Origin: CALJIC01 sp039805565
Lineage (GTDB): Bacteria > Chloroflexota > Chloroflexia > Chloroflexales > Roseiflexaceae
Assembly (NCBI GenBank): GCA_039805565.1
Contig: JBDLTZ010000106.1
Span: forward strand, 1-64,000
Length of the DNA stretch: 64,000 bases
Direction: 5' to 3'
Shown here: in pieces, positions 1 to 8,500 of the stretch
How positions within the stretch are numbered: position 1 is the stretch's first letter
How the letters are laid out: each line of letters opens with the position of its first letter
Made by a program: the position numbers and the translations under genes
Notes under the pieces: model-generated
Databases searched by the model: none
What the model was told of the DNA's origin: nothing
Seen by the model: only the letters and a program-made list of their open reading frames with translations

Positions 1-213
1 CTGCCGCTGATGGAGCAGCCCGAGGCCGCGGCCGCGCTGCCCGACGGCGGGCTGGTGCGGGTGGACCTGGCGACCGGCCGGATCGAGGAGCGCGCCACAG
101 GTGCGGTGTACCAGGCGCAGCCGGCGCCGCCGGAGGTTGTGGCGGCGACGCGCCAAAGGCAGCTCCTGGCGCGCATGCGCCGCGTAGTGGAAGAAGAAGG
201 GTTCGACGGATAG
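1..213 (+). CDS. leuD: 3-isopropylmalate dehydratase small subunit, C-terminal fragment (cut by window edge)
   Basis: The frame is open from base 1 and stops at 211-213, leaving about 70 residues. The segment with VDLATGRIEE, then a short proline-containing stretch and a C-terminal helix ending in VVEEEG, matches the end of the swivel-domain small subunit of isopropylmalate isomerase, which interconverts 2- and 3-isopropylmalate in leucine synthesis with LeuC. Only the tail is visible and no active-site residue can be checked, so the family assignment is moderate. A small subunit of another aconitase-superfamily enzyme is possible. The next gene follows closely on the same strand. Confidence 0.55.
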   Translation: MPLMEQPEAAAALPDGGLVRVDLATGRIEERATGAVYQAQPAPPEVVAATRQRQLLARMRRVVEEEGFDG

Positions 214-256
214 CATGGGGCCGGCTCACGGCCTCGTCAGCAGAGATACAGGGCAC

Positions 257-1495
257 ATGTCACACCCAACGATGAGCAACAAGCAGCTGCGGGGTCAGAT
301 CGTCGGGCTCGCACGCGGCGGCGAGCCAGTGGACCCGCGCTGCCCCCACGCGCCGCCCGCCGGTTTCTGCGGCGGCTGCACCTTCCAGGCCGTGGCCTAC
401 CAGGACCAGGCGCGCGCCAAGCACGCCGCGCTGCGCGACCTGTGGGCGGCCGCGCTTCCCGCTGAGGAGGTAGCGCGGATCGGCTTCGTCGCCTCGCCCG
501 ACCCGCTGTACTACCGCACGCGCATGGACTACGTGGCAAGCAAGGAGCGCTTCGGGCTGCGGCGCGGGGGTAAGTTCAACTACATCGTGGACCTGGACCA
601 GTGCCACCTGATCCCGCCGCACGCCTTCGCCGCCGCGCGCACCGTGTACAAGCGGGCGATGGAGCTAGGGCTGCCAGACTACAACCTTCGCTCGCACGAG
701 GGTTTCCTGCGCTACGTGGTGGTGCGCCGCAGCCCGGACGACAAGCTGCTGCTGGCGGTGGTTACAGCCGCGCCCGACGCCGAGGGCGCGCGAGCAGAGG
801 CGCTGGAGCGCATGGCCGAGACGGCGCTGGCCCAGCCGGAGGTGGCCGGCTTCCACTGGCTGGTGAACGACAGCCGCACCGACATCTCCTTCGGCCGGCC
901 GGAGCGCCACTGGGGCGCGGAGCTGCTGCCGATGCGGGTGGGCGCGCGCACGCTCGAGATCGGCCCGAACACCTTCTTCCAGAACAACGTGCACCTGCTG
1001 CTGCCGCTGCTGGACGATGTGAAAGAGAGCATCTCAAGGGAGGTTGCACTGGAGCCACCATCCGTCGCGGACCTGTACGGCGGCGTGGGGACGATCGCGC
1101 TGCACCTGGCGGACGCCGCCGCGCGGGTGGTGTGCGTGGAGGCGGTGGAGGAGAGCGCGGCGCTGGCGGGGCGCAACGCCGCGGCGAACGGCTGCGGGAA
1201 CGTCGAGGCGCTGGCAATGGAGACGCTGGCCTTCCTGCGCGAGCAGCCCGCCGGCAGCTTCGATGTGGTGGTGGCCGACCCGCCGCGAACGGGGATGGGG
1301 CCGGAGGCGTGCCGGGAGCTACTGCGGCTGCGGCCGCGGCGGATCGTGTACGTCTCGTGCAACCCGCTGACGCAGCTCGAGGACGCGCGGGAGCTGGCCC
1401 CGGGGTACCACCTCACGCGCCTCACAGGCTACGACATGTTCCCGCAGACACCGCACCTCGAGTCGCTAGGAGTGTTCGAAAGAAGCGAGCCTTGA
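257..1495 (+). CDS. RNA (uracil-C5) methyltransferase, TrmA/RumA family
   Basis: A 412-residue SAM-dependent enzyme that would methylate C5 of a uridine in rRNA or tRNA. The N-terminal third has the cysteine cluster RCPH...CGGC that in RumA/RlmD-type enzymes helps hold an Fe-S cluster, followed by the YRTRMDY segment. The C-terminal Rossmann domain has the SAM loop DLYGGVGTIALH, the DPPRTGM motif IV and the catalytic cysteine in YVSCNP. No TRAM domain is apparent. Start choice is uncertain: ATG at 257 or 272 both give a sensible N terminus, while the upstream ATG at 215 would add an unlikely leader directly after the previous stop. Whether the target is 23S rRNA or tRNA cannot be read from the sequence. 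The gene ends in heptamer repeat DNA. Confidence 0.88.
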   Translation: MSHPTMSNKQLRGQIVGLARGGEPVDPRCPHAPPAGFCGGCTFQAVAYQDQARAKHAALRDLWAAALPAEEVARIGFVASPDPLYYRTRMDYVASKERFGLRRGGKFNYIVDLDQCHLIPPHAFAAARTVYKRAMELGLPDYNLRSHEGFLRYVVVRRSPDDKLLLAVVTAAPDAEGARAEALERMAETALAQPEVAGFHWLVNDSRTDISFGRPERHWGAELLPMRVGARTLEIGPNTFFQNNVHLLLPLLDDVKESISREVALEPPSVADLYGGVGTIALHLADAAARVVCVEAVEESAALAGRNAAANGCGNVEALAMETLAFLREQPAGSFDVVVADPPRTGMGPEACRELLRLRPRRIVYVSCNPLTQLEDARELAPGYHLTRLTGYDMFPQTPHLESLGVFERSEP

Positions 1496-1535
1496 GGCTT
1501 GAGTCGTGAGCGTGAGTGCTCCATCCACCGCGCCC

Positions 1536-1598
1536 TTTGTCATGCTGAGCGCAGCGAAGCATCTCTAGCACAGACTCTTCGCTACGCTCAAAGTGACA
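1536..1598. repeat. Dispersed hairpin repeat, copy 1
   Basis: An imperfect inverted repeat. The left arm reads TGTCATGCTGAGCGCAGCGAAG and the right arm CTTCGCTACGCTCAAAGTGACA, with a short centre. Two related copies lie at 15913-15970 and 47986-48050. It sits in the 316-base gap between the methyltransferase and the kinase, together with a short heptamer repeat at 1744-1760. Confidence 0.75.
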
Positions 1599-1764
1599 CA
1601 GTTCGTGCCGGATGCACCTGTCATTCATCGGTGGTCCCCGATGGTCGGTGCTCGGCCAGGGGCGCTGCAACCTGCGATCCGATCACAGCGTAGATCCCTA
1701 CAATGCGTGATGAAGCAAGGTAGCACCGACGCGCCCTGCTGCCCAGCACTCAGCACTCGGTTGG

Positions 1765-1793
1765 TTGCCGGAACCGCACCGCCGTGCTACTCT
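1765..1793 (+). promoter_or_regulatory. Probable sigma-70 promoter for the kinase gene
   Basis: TTGCCG (1765-1770), a 17-base spacer and TACTCT (1788-1793) preceded by TGC, giving an extended -10. It lies 19 bases before the chosen start of the kinase. Confidence 0.55.
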
Positions 1794-1811
1794 AGACCCG
1801 AGGGCGCGCCG

Positions 1812-3440
1812 ATGACCACGCGTGCAACGCAAGAGAGCCGAGGTCGTATGGCCGAGGTCAGGATCCTCTGCCCGATCTGCCACAAACCGAACACCCGCAC
1901 GACGGAGAACTTCCGCACCGCGCGCTTCTGCCAGCACTGCGGCCGCGACGTCGTGCTCAATAACGTGCCCGGGGCCACCGGGCCGCGCTACTATATCACG
2001 CGCGTGATCAAGGAGGGCGGCCAGGGAGCGGTGTACGAGGCGATCGACGACTCGCAGCGGGTGTACGCCGTCAAGGAGATGCTGGACCGCTTCACCGACA
2101 AGCGTGAGCGTGGCGAGGCGCTCGAGCGCTTCGAGGAGGAGGCGGACATGCTGCTGCGCCTCTCGCACTCGCGTATCCCGCGCATCTACGCCAGCTTCGA
2201 GGACGAGCAGCGCCACTACCTGGCGATGGATTTCGTGCGCGGCGAGGACCTCGAGGACGTGATCCGGCGCGAGGGGAGTATCCCCGAGGCGCGCGCGCTC
2301 GCGTGGGCCGACCAGGTCTTCGACGTGATCGAGTACCTGCACCGCCAGCGCCCGCCGATCATCTTCCGCGACATGAAGCCATCGAACATTATGATCGAGC
2401 GCGACGGCGGCGTGAAGATCATCGACTTCGGCATCGCGAAGGTGCTCCAGGGGACGCAGCGCGGCACGCAGATCGGTACGCCCGGCTACGCCCCACCCGA
2501 GCAGTACCAGGGGCTGGCTACGGTGGCCTCGGACGTGTACGCGCTCGGGGCGACGCTGCACCACATGCTCACCGGGCGCGACCCGCGCGATGAGCCCCCA
2601 TTCTCGTTCTCGCCGGTCTACGGGCTGAAGCCGAGCGTCTCGCGCCGGACATCGGACGCGGTGCAGCGCGCGCTGCAGATGCGGCCGGAGGACCGCTGGC
2701 CCTCGGTGGCGGAGTTCCGCACCGCGCTCATCCCTGCGCCGCCGCCCGCGCGCACGGTACCCCAGCCAGCGCCCGCCCAGCGCCCCGCGCCGCCGCCCAG
2801 CAACCAGTCTGCTCCAGCCCAGCGCCCCGCGCCGCCGCCCAGCAGCCAGCCAGCGCCCGCCCAGCGCCCCGCACCGCCGCCCAGCAACCAGTCTGCTCCA
2901 GCCCAGCGCCCCGCGCCAGCACGACCTCCGGCGGCGAGCGCTCCAGCCCAGGCTGCGCGACCCGCGCCGCCCCCACCCACGGCGCGCGTCGGGGCCCTGC
3001 CGACGCCAGCAAGCCAGCCGGCGCCTGCGGCCCAGCCACCCGCGAAGCAGCGGCGTGGCGGAGGCTTCACGCGGTTCGTCTTCTGGCTCCTGGCGATCGC
3101 ACTGGTGGGTGGAGTGCTGCTGTTCGCGTTCCCTGACCTGGCGGCGCGCTACGTCCCCTTCGAGATCCCTAACCCACTCCCGGCCCCCACCGCGCAGACG
3201 CTGATCCAGCGGCCGTACTCGGTGGATCTGGAGGTGGTGGTGCCGTCCGGCCAGGACGTGCGGGGGGTGTTCATGACTCTCTACGAGCGGCGGGCGCGCG
3301 AGGAGTTCGGGCCGGGCGTGCGCGTCAGCTCGGACCCGGCACCTGCGTTCGTGGGTGAGCCACAGGAGCTCGGTGAGGACGCGAGCGGCACGAAGTACCG
3401 CGGCACGATCAGCGGGTACGTACTGGTACCGCAGTCTTGA
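1812..3440 (+). CDS. Zinc-ribbon Ser/Thr protein kinase with Pro/Ala-rich linker and membrane anchor
   Basis: A 542-residue Hanks-type kinase. Residues about 18-45 form a zinc ribbon (CPIC...CQHCG). The kinase domain follows at about 60-320: glycine loop KEGGQGAVY, lysine in YAVKEM, catalytic loop FRDMKPSN (F replaces the usual H of HRD) and DFG in IIDFGIAK. A Pro/Ala/Gln linker of repeated APAQRPAPPPS units runs from about 325 to 410, then one membrane helix (RFVFWLLAIALVGGVLLFAF) and an extracytoplasmic tail of about 110 residues. The ATG at 1812 is chosen because GAGGG lies 8 bases upstream and a promoter precedes it; ATG 1848 is an alternative. Substrates are unknown. The DNA repeats in the linker look like replication-slippage products. 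Confidence 0.9.
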   Translation: MTTRATQESRGRMAEVRILCPICHKPNTRTTENFRTARFCQHCGRDVVLNNVPGATGPRYYITRVIKEGGQGAVYEAIDDSQRVYAVKEMLDRFTDKRERGEALERFEEEADMLLRLSHSRIPRIYASFEDEQRHYLAMDFVRGEDLEDVIRREGSIPEARALAWADQVFDVIEYLHRQRPPIIFRDMKPSNIMIERDGGVKIIDFGIAKVLQGTQRGTQIGTPGYAPPEQYQGLATVASDVYALGATLHHMLTGRDPRDEPPFSFSPVYGLKPSVSRRTSDAVQRALQMRPEDRWPSVAEFRTALIPAPPPARTVPQPAPAQRPAPPPSNQSAPAQRPAPPPSSQPAPAQRPAPPPSNQSAPAQRPAPARPPAASAPAQAARPAPPPPTARVGALPTPASQPAPAAQPPAKQRRGGGFTRFVFWLLAIALVGGVLLFAFPDLAARYVPFEIPNPLPAPTAQTLIQRPYSVDLEVVVPSGQDVRGVFMTLYERRAREEFGPGVRVSSDPAPAFVGEPQELGEDASGTKYRGTISGYVLVPQS

Positions 3441-3477
3441 GTCTCCAGGCTTGAGGCTTGAGGCTTGAGGCTTGAGC
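3432..3477. repeat. Heptamer repeat array (CTTGAGG-type)
   Basis: Four to five tandem copies of the seven-base unit GCTTGAG, starting within the last codons of the kinase gene. It is related to the larger array at 4563-4672 and to short arrays elsewhere in the window. Confidence 0.8.
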
Positions 3478-3518
3478 ATTGCCTTCCCGCTCACGACTCA
3501 AGACCCCAAGCTCAAGGC

Positions 3519-3827
3519 TCACGGCGTCAGCCCTTCCACCTTGCGGATCATCGCCGCCTCGGTGTCCTCCATCGCCTGGTCCGACTCCACGCCCGCATTG
3601 GCCAAGAGATCCGCGCGGTACCAGAGCCCGGCCGGGAAGATACCCAACGGCACAGCGAGCTGCTTGCCGCCCACCTCGCCAACGCCCCAGGGGCCGGGCA
3701 CCATGTCGTCGAAGGGCGACGCGGCGACGTCGACAAACCAGCCGCCCTCGGCGAAGACGCCGAGCCAGTTGAGGCTCACAGCGGCTACATTGGGGGCGCC
3801 TTTGCCCTCCTCTATCACTTCTAGCAC
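3519..3827 (-). pseudogene. Remnant of an ABC transporter sugar-binding protein
   Basis: The open stretch of about 100 residues contains QLAVPLGIFPAGLWYRADLL, the conserved middle of extracellular sugar-binding proteins (family 1), joined almost directly to a short tail like the C terminus of the same family. The signal peptide, the N-terminal lobe and most of the C-terminal lobe are missing, so this looks like a gene collapsed by internal deletion. There is no permease or ATPase nearby. The rest of the 615-base gap (3441-4055) holds heptamer repeats and a promoter but no other coding signal. Confidence 0.6.
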
Positions 3828-3984
3828 GGCGAATATTCCCAGCCAATTTACCTGATAGTCGTAGACCAGCGATCAGCTGTCAATACCCATGGCAATACCC
3901 ATGCAATACCTGCCACCAAGACAGCACTTTTCGAGGAGCAGGCCCGATCACGAGTTCCCCCTTACGCGCGGTGTGGCATCGCAG

Positions 3985-3990
3985 TACAAT
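3985..3990 (+). promoter_or_regulatory. Possible -10 element (TACAAT) for the zinc-ribbon coiled-coil gene
   Basis: TACAAT, preceded by CAG, lies 66 bases upstream of the start at 4056. No convincing -35 is visible. Confidence 0.35.
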
Positions 3991-4055
3991 GGAAGCTGCA
4001 CCAGAGCAGGGCGGCTGATCGTCATATCGGGGTAGACGACACAGCGGAGGGCTAC

Positions 4056-4559
4056 ATGAGCTTTCTTGACAATATCTCGCGGAAGATCGGCGAGGGCGTG
4101 GAGCGGGCGAAGCAGGAGGCCGAGAAGCTCCAGCGTGTGTTATCGCTCCAGAACGAGCTCGGCGAGCTGAAGCGGCAGCTCGACGGGCGGCGGATGGAGT
4201 TTGGCGACCGGTCGCTCGAGCTCTACAGAGCGGGCAAGATCCAGTCGCCCACGCTCGGGGAGATCATGCGGGCGATGGAGCAGCTCCAGGTCAGCATCAC
4301 GCTGAAAGAGGAGGAGCTGAAGATCGCGCAGGGGCAGCCGGGCGGGCCTCCGCCGCCGCAGTCGCAGAGCGTGCCGGTGTCGGTCGAAACGCCGCCGCAG
4401 ACCTACCAGCCGCCGCCGCAGACCTACCAGCCGCCGCCGCAGGTGACACAGACGCAGCCAGGGAGCGCGCCCGGCACCAAGGTTTGCCCGACGTGCAGCT
4501 TCCAGATGCCGAACACGGCTGTCTTCTGCCCGAACTGCGGGCTGCGGGTGGGGGCGTAG
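4056..4559 (+). CDS. Zinc-ribbon coiled-coil protein, function unknown
   Basis: 167 residues. The first 95 are a charged helical, probably coiled-coil region (SRKIGEGVERAKQEAEKLQ...). A Pro/Gln linker follows with a duplicated TYQPPPQ unit, and the protein ends in a zinc ribbon with CPTC and CPNC. There is no signal peptide or membrane helix. The start is supported by GGAGGG five bases upstream of the ATG. The architecture (helical scaffold plus C-terminal ribbon) is common in uncharacterised Chloroflexota proteins and suggests a protein-protein or nucleic-acid adaptor, but nothing here defines a function. Confidence 0.8.
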   Translation: MSFLDNISRKIGEGVERAKQEAEKLQRVLSLQNELGELKRQLDGRRMEFGDRSLELYRAGKIQSPTLGEIMRAMEQLQVSITLKEEELKIAQGQPGGPPPPQSQSVPVSVETPPQTYQPPPQTYQPPPQVTQTQPGSAPGTKVCPTCSFQMPNTAVFCPNCGLRVGA

Positions 4560-4562
4560 CGA

Positions 4563-4672
4563 GGGCTGAGTGCTGAGTGCTGAGTGCTGAGGCTTGAGTG
4601 CTGAGGCTTGAGTGCTGAGGGCTGAGTGCTGAGGGCTGAGGCTTGAGGCTTGGGGCTCGAGGCTTGAGTGAC
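4563..4672. repeat. Heptamer repeat array (GCTGAGT / GCTTGAG)
   Basis: About fifteen tandem seven-base units alternating GCTGAGT, GCTGAGG and GCTTGAG between two convergent genes. A reverse-oriented, more degraded set (CAGCGTT/CAGCCTT) follows at about 4717-4755. Confidence 0.85.
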
Positions 4673-4757
4673 GGGTTGCGATCGAAGCTGCACGACCTCG
4701 ATCGCACCCTATTGCCTTCAGCGTTCGGCGTTCAGCCTTCAGCGTATAGCTTCAACG

Positions 4758-5264
4758 CTACAGCCCGAGCTGCGCCTGCATGCCGCCCTCGTCGAGCGGT
4801 GTAACCGTGTCCTGGTCGATCAGGGCGGGCATGCGATCGTGGCCGGTGAGCGCCAGGTACTCCGGCGTGGGCGCGTGGGTCAGCATGTAGACCCGCGCGA
4901 GGTCGCCGCGGCGCACCAGGAACCCCTGGATGCCGTGGTCGATCGCGAACCAGACCTTCTTCTCCACCCCTTGGAGGGCCGGGATGAGGACTGGTTGGGG
5001 CTTAAGGTAGTTCCACTTACCGGCCTCGAGGCTCTCCACCCGCAGCCAGCCGGTCTTCGGCAGCTTGACCGAATCCTCGCGGTTACCCCAGTCGAAGATT
5101 CGCAGCTCGCCGTCGACGATCGCCGGCAAGATCGGGCGGTGCTGCCAGAAGACCGACTCCACCACACCGCTCTGCTCGGCGCGCGCGAGCTGCTCGGGGG
5201 TATAGACCTCGGCCAGCGCCGGCTGGATGGCCGGATCGTACGTGAAGCGAACGCCGCCGCACAT
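4758..5264 (-). CDS. Compact SRAP-family (HMCES/YedK-like) abasic-site protein
   Basis: 168 residues. SRAP proteins crosslink to abasic sites in single-stranded DNA through the cysteine that becomes residue 1 after Met removal. Here the protein starts MCGGVRF, so Cys2 is in the right place, and near the C terminus it has LTGHDRMPALI, the conserved histidine motif of the family. The start is decided by AAAGGAG eight bases upstream of the ATG at 5264; an upstream in-frame extension would bury the cysteine. It is shorter than YedK (about 220), and the NARAET-like asparagine segment is replaced by TGWLRVESL, so the active site may differ. It sits back to back with dnaE across DnaA-box-like sites, consistent with a replication or repair role. 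Confidence 0.75.
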   Translation of the reverse strand: MCGGVRFTYDPAIQPALAEVYTPEQLARAEQSGVVESVFWQHRPILPAIVDGELRIFDWGNREDSVKLPKTGWLRVESLEAGKWNYLKPQPVLIPALQGVEKKVWFAIDHGIQGFLVRRGDLARVYMLTHAPTPEYLALTGHDRMPALIDQDTVTPLDEGGMQAQLGL

Positions 5265-5296
5265 GGGGATCTCCTTTCGCTCCTCATCATTATACG

Positions 5297-5336
5297 TTAT
5301 CCACAAAATCGCTTACACATCCACAGGTTATCCACT
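5297..5336 (+). promoter_or_regulatory. Cluster of DnaA-box-like sites
   Basis: Three same-orientation nonamers: TTATCCACA (5297-5305, exact consensus), ACATCCACA (5317-5325, two mismatches) and TTATCCACT (5328-5336, one mismatch), followed by a run of T. They lie between the SRAP gene and dnaE, just upstream of the dnaE promoter. The rest of the 323-base gap (5265-5587) holds only that promoter and a long leader. Confidence 0.6.
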
Positions 5337-5356
5337 TTTTTTGCCTCGCATGGCCG

Positions 5357-5365
5357 TGCTATAAT
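5357..5365 (+). promoter_or_regulatory. Extended -10 promoter for dnaE
   Basis: TGCTATAAT, a consensus extended -10. The -35 position falls in a T-run right after the last DnaA-like box. The predicted leader is about 215 bases. Confidence 0.6.
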
Positions 5366-5587
5366 GCAAGAACGACTCCGCTGGTGTCTGCGCCTTGCAA
5401 CGTGTTATGTAGACAGGATGCGACGCACCGCGCTATCGACTGACACACCGGCGCCGGCACACACGCCTTCAGCCCCATGAGAGAGTCTTGTCTGTGCGCT
5501 GCCGCAGCTTGAGCTGTAAATCGTTTTTCAGAGCACCCGCGTCTTTTGTAGCCTTATGATCAGCAAACCCACCATCGGGAGCCCGGC

Positions 5588-8500
5588 ATGAACGACTTCG
5601 TCCACCTGCACGTCCACTCAGAGTACAGCCTGCTCGACGGCTACGCGGCCACCGGCGCCATCGCGGGGCGGGCGGCCGAGCTCGGCATGGACAGCATCGC
5701 GCTGACCGACCACGGCGTGATGTACGGCGCGATGGAGTTCTACGCCAACGCCAAGAAGGCCAAGGTCAAGCCGATCATCGGCATGGAGGCCTACGTGGCG
5801 CCCGGCTCGCGCAGCGAGCCGACCACCCGCGGCGGGAAGAACTACTACCACCTGCTGCTGCTGGCGAAGAACGAGGTGGGCTACCGCAACCTGGTGAAGC
5901 TCACCACGCGCGCACACCTGGACGGCGCGGGCAAAGGCGTATTCGCCCGGCCGCGGATCGACTGGGAGCTGCTGACGCAGCACCACGAGGGGCTGGTGGT
6001 GACAAGCTCGTGCATCGCCGGCGAGGTGATCCAGCAGCTCACCGAGCAGCAGAAGCAGAAGGCGATCGAGACCGCGGCGCGCTACCGCGACCTGCTCGGC
6101 CCCGAGAACTACTTCCTCGAGCTGCAGCTGCACGAGAACACCCCTGAGCTCGAGGGGATCAACGACGAGCTGGTGCGCATCGCGAAGGACCTCGGCATCC
6201 CGCTGGTGGCCACCGCCGACACCCACTTCGTCCGTCGCGAGGACCTCGAGGCACAGAAGATGGTCATGGCCATGGGCTTCAACATGACCTACAAGGAGTT
6301 CTGCGCCAAGGGCTACGTGATGGACGAGAGCTACCACATCATGTCCGGCGAGGAGATGTGGCAGCGGTTCAAGCGCTACGGCACGAGCCCGATGGAGAAC
6401 ACGCGGCGCATCGCTGACATGTGCGACCTGAAGCTGGACTTCGGGCGCGTGCAGCTGCCGGAGTTCGAGATCCCTGCCGGGCACGACCCCTCCTCCTACC
6501 TGCGGCTGGTGTGCGAGGAGGGGCTCATGCGGCGCTTCGGCGGCAACCCGCCCGAGAACTACATCAAGCGTCTGCACTACGAGCTCGACGTCATCAACCA
6601 GACCGGGTTCCCCGACTACATGCTGATCGTCTGGGACTACGTCAAGTACGCCCGCTCGCGCGGCATCCCCTGCGTGCCCCGCGGCTCGGCCGGGGCCTCG
6701 CTGATCCTCTACACCCTGGGCATCACCGACGTGGACCCGGTGGCGAACAAGCTGCTCTTCGAGCGCTTCCTCTCGCCCGAGCGCCTCGAGATGCCGGACA
6801 TCGACATCGACTTCGCCGACAGCCGCCGCGCCGAGGTGCTGGACTACATCGCCGGCAAGTACGGCCGCGAGAACACCGCCCAGATCATCACCTACGGCAC
6901 GCTGGGCGCGAAGGCCGCCCTGCGCGACATCGGGCGGGTGCTGGACGTGCCGCTCAGCGAGGTGGACAAGGTCGCCAAGCTCATCCCCGGCCTGCCGGTG
7001 GGCATCTCGATCGCCCAGGCGCTGGAGAAGGTGCCGGAGCTGAAGCAGGTCTACGACACCAACCCCGAGCTCAAGAACGTGATCGACTGGGCGCAGAAGG
7101 TCGAGGGGCGCATGAAGAGCGTCGGCACCCACGCCTGCGGCGTGGTGGTGAGCCGCAACCCGCTCGACAACGTCGTGCCGCTCCAGCGCACCACCAAGGA
7201 CGAGCACGCCATGATGGCGGCCTTCGAGGGCCCCACGCTGGCGAAGATCGGCCTGCTCAAGATGGATATCCTCGGCCTGACCAACCTCTCCGCGGTGGCC
7301 GAGGCGCTGCGCTACGTCTCGGAGACCACCGGGCGGAAGATGGAGCTGATCGACATCCCGCTGGACGACCGGCGGGTCTTCGAGAGCCTGAGCCGCGGCG
7401 AGACCAGCAACGTGTTCCAGTTTGAGTCGGCGGGCATGACCAAGTACCTGAAGGAGCTCAAGCCCACCCGCGTGGACGACCTGTACGCCATGGTGGCGCT
7501 CTACCGCCCCGGCCCGCTCGAGCAGATCCCGAACTACATCGCCAACAAAAACAACCCGAAGGGCATCCGCTACATCCACCCGATCCTCAAGCCGATCCTC
7601 GAGGATACCTACGGCGTGATCGTGTACCAGGAGCAGATCATGCAGCTGCTCCAGGCGATCGCCGGCTACACGCTCGGCAACGCGTACATCGTGCTCAAGG
7701 CGATCGGAAAGAAGAACAAGGAGCTGATGGCCTCCGAGGAGCCGCGCTTCAAGGAGGGCTGCGCCAAGAACGGGCTCACGAAAGACCAGGCCGATGAGCT
7801 GTGGGACCTGATCCAGCCCTTCGCCGGCTACTCGTTCAACCGCCCGCACTCCACACTCTACGGGCTGCTCAGCTACCAGACCGCCTGGCTCAAGGTGAAC
7901 TACCCGGTGGAGTACCTGGCCGCGGTGCTGAAGGGCTCCGGCGGCGTGACCGAAGACATCACCAAGACGGTCAACGAGTGCCGCCAGCGCGACGTGGCGG
8001 TGATGCCGCCGGACATCAACAGCAGCGCGCTCGACTTCAGCATTCGCCAGTACCGCGACCCATCGGACGGGCAGGTGAAGCGCGGCATCCTCTTCGGCCT
8101 GAGCGCGATCAAGGGGGTGGGCGCCGGCCCGATGGAGGCGCTGATCAAGGTGCGCGACGCGGGCGGGCCGTTCAAGAGCCTGGAGGAGTTCTGCGACCGG
8201 GTGGACCGCCACACGCTCAACAAGCGCGTGCTTGAGAGCCTGGTGAAGTCTGGCGCGATGGATGCCCTGCCCGGCTCGCGGCGCCAGAAGCTCGCCATCC
8301 TGGACCAGGCGATGGATGCCGGCGCGCGCGCGCAGAAGAACCGCGAGACCGGCCAGATCGACATGTTCGGCGGCTTCGCCGACGCCGGGGACAGCGCCGT
8401 GTCGGCCATCCCGCTCCCGATCATCACTGAGAGCGCCGAGGACCGCAAGGAGCTGCTGACCTGGGAGAAGGAGCTGCTCGGCGTGACCTTCTCGAGCGAC

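Noticed and set aside
1698..3494. 598-codon frame antisense to the first kinase
   Set aside because: Arg-rich shadow with no start signal. The sense strand has a complete kinase domain.
5265..5587. Chromosomal replication origin
   Set aside because: DnaA-like boxes are present but there is no dnaA, dnaN, gyrB or rpmH, no AT-rich unwinding cluster of usual size and no skew data. Kept only as a DnaA-binding site candidate.
5618..8212. 864-codon open frame antisense to dnaE
   Set aside because: High-GC shadow: the protein is Val/Leu/His/Ala/Arg-rich with no domain, and the opposite strand encodes a perfectly conserved DnaE.
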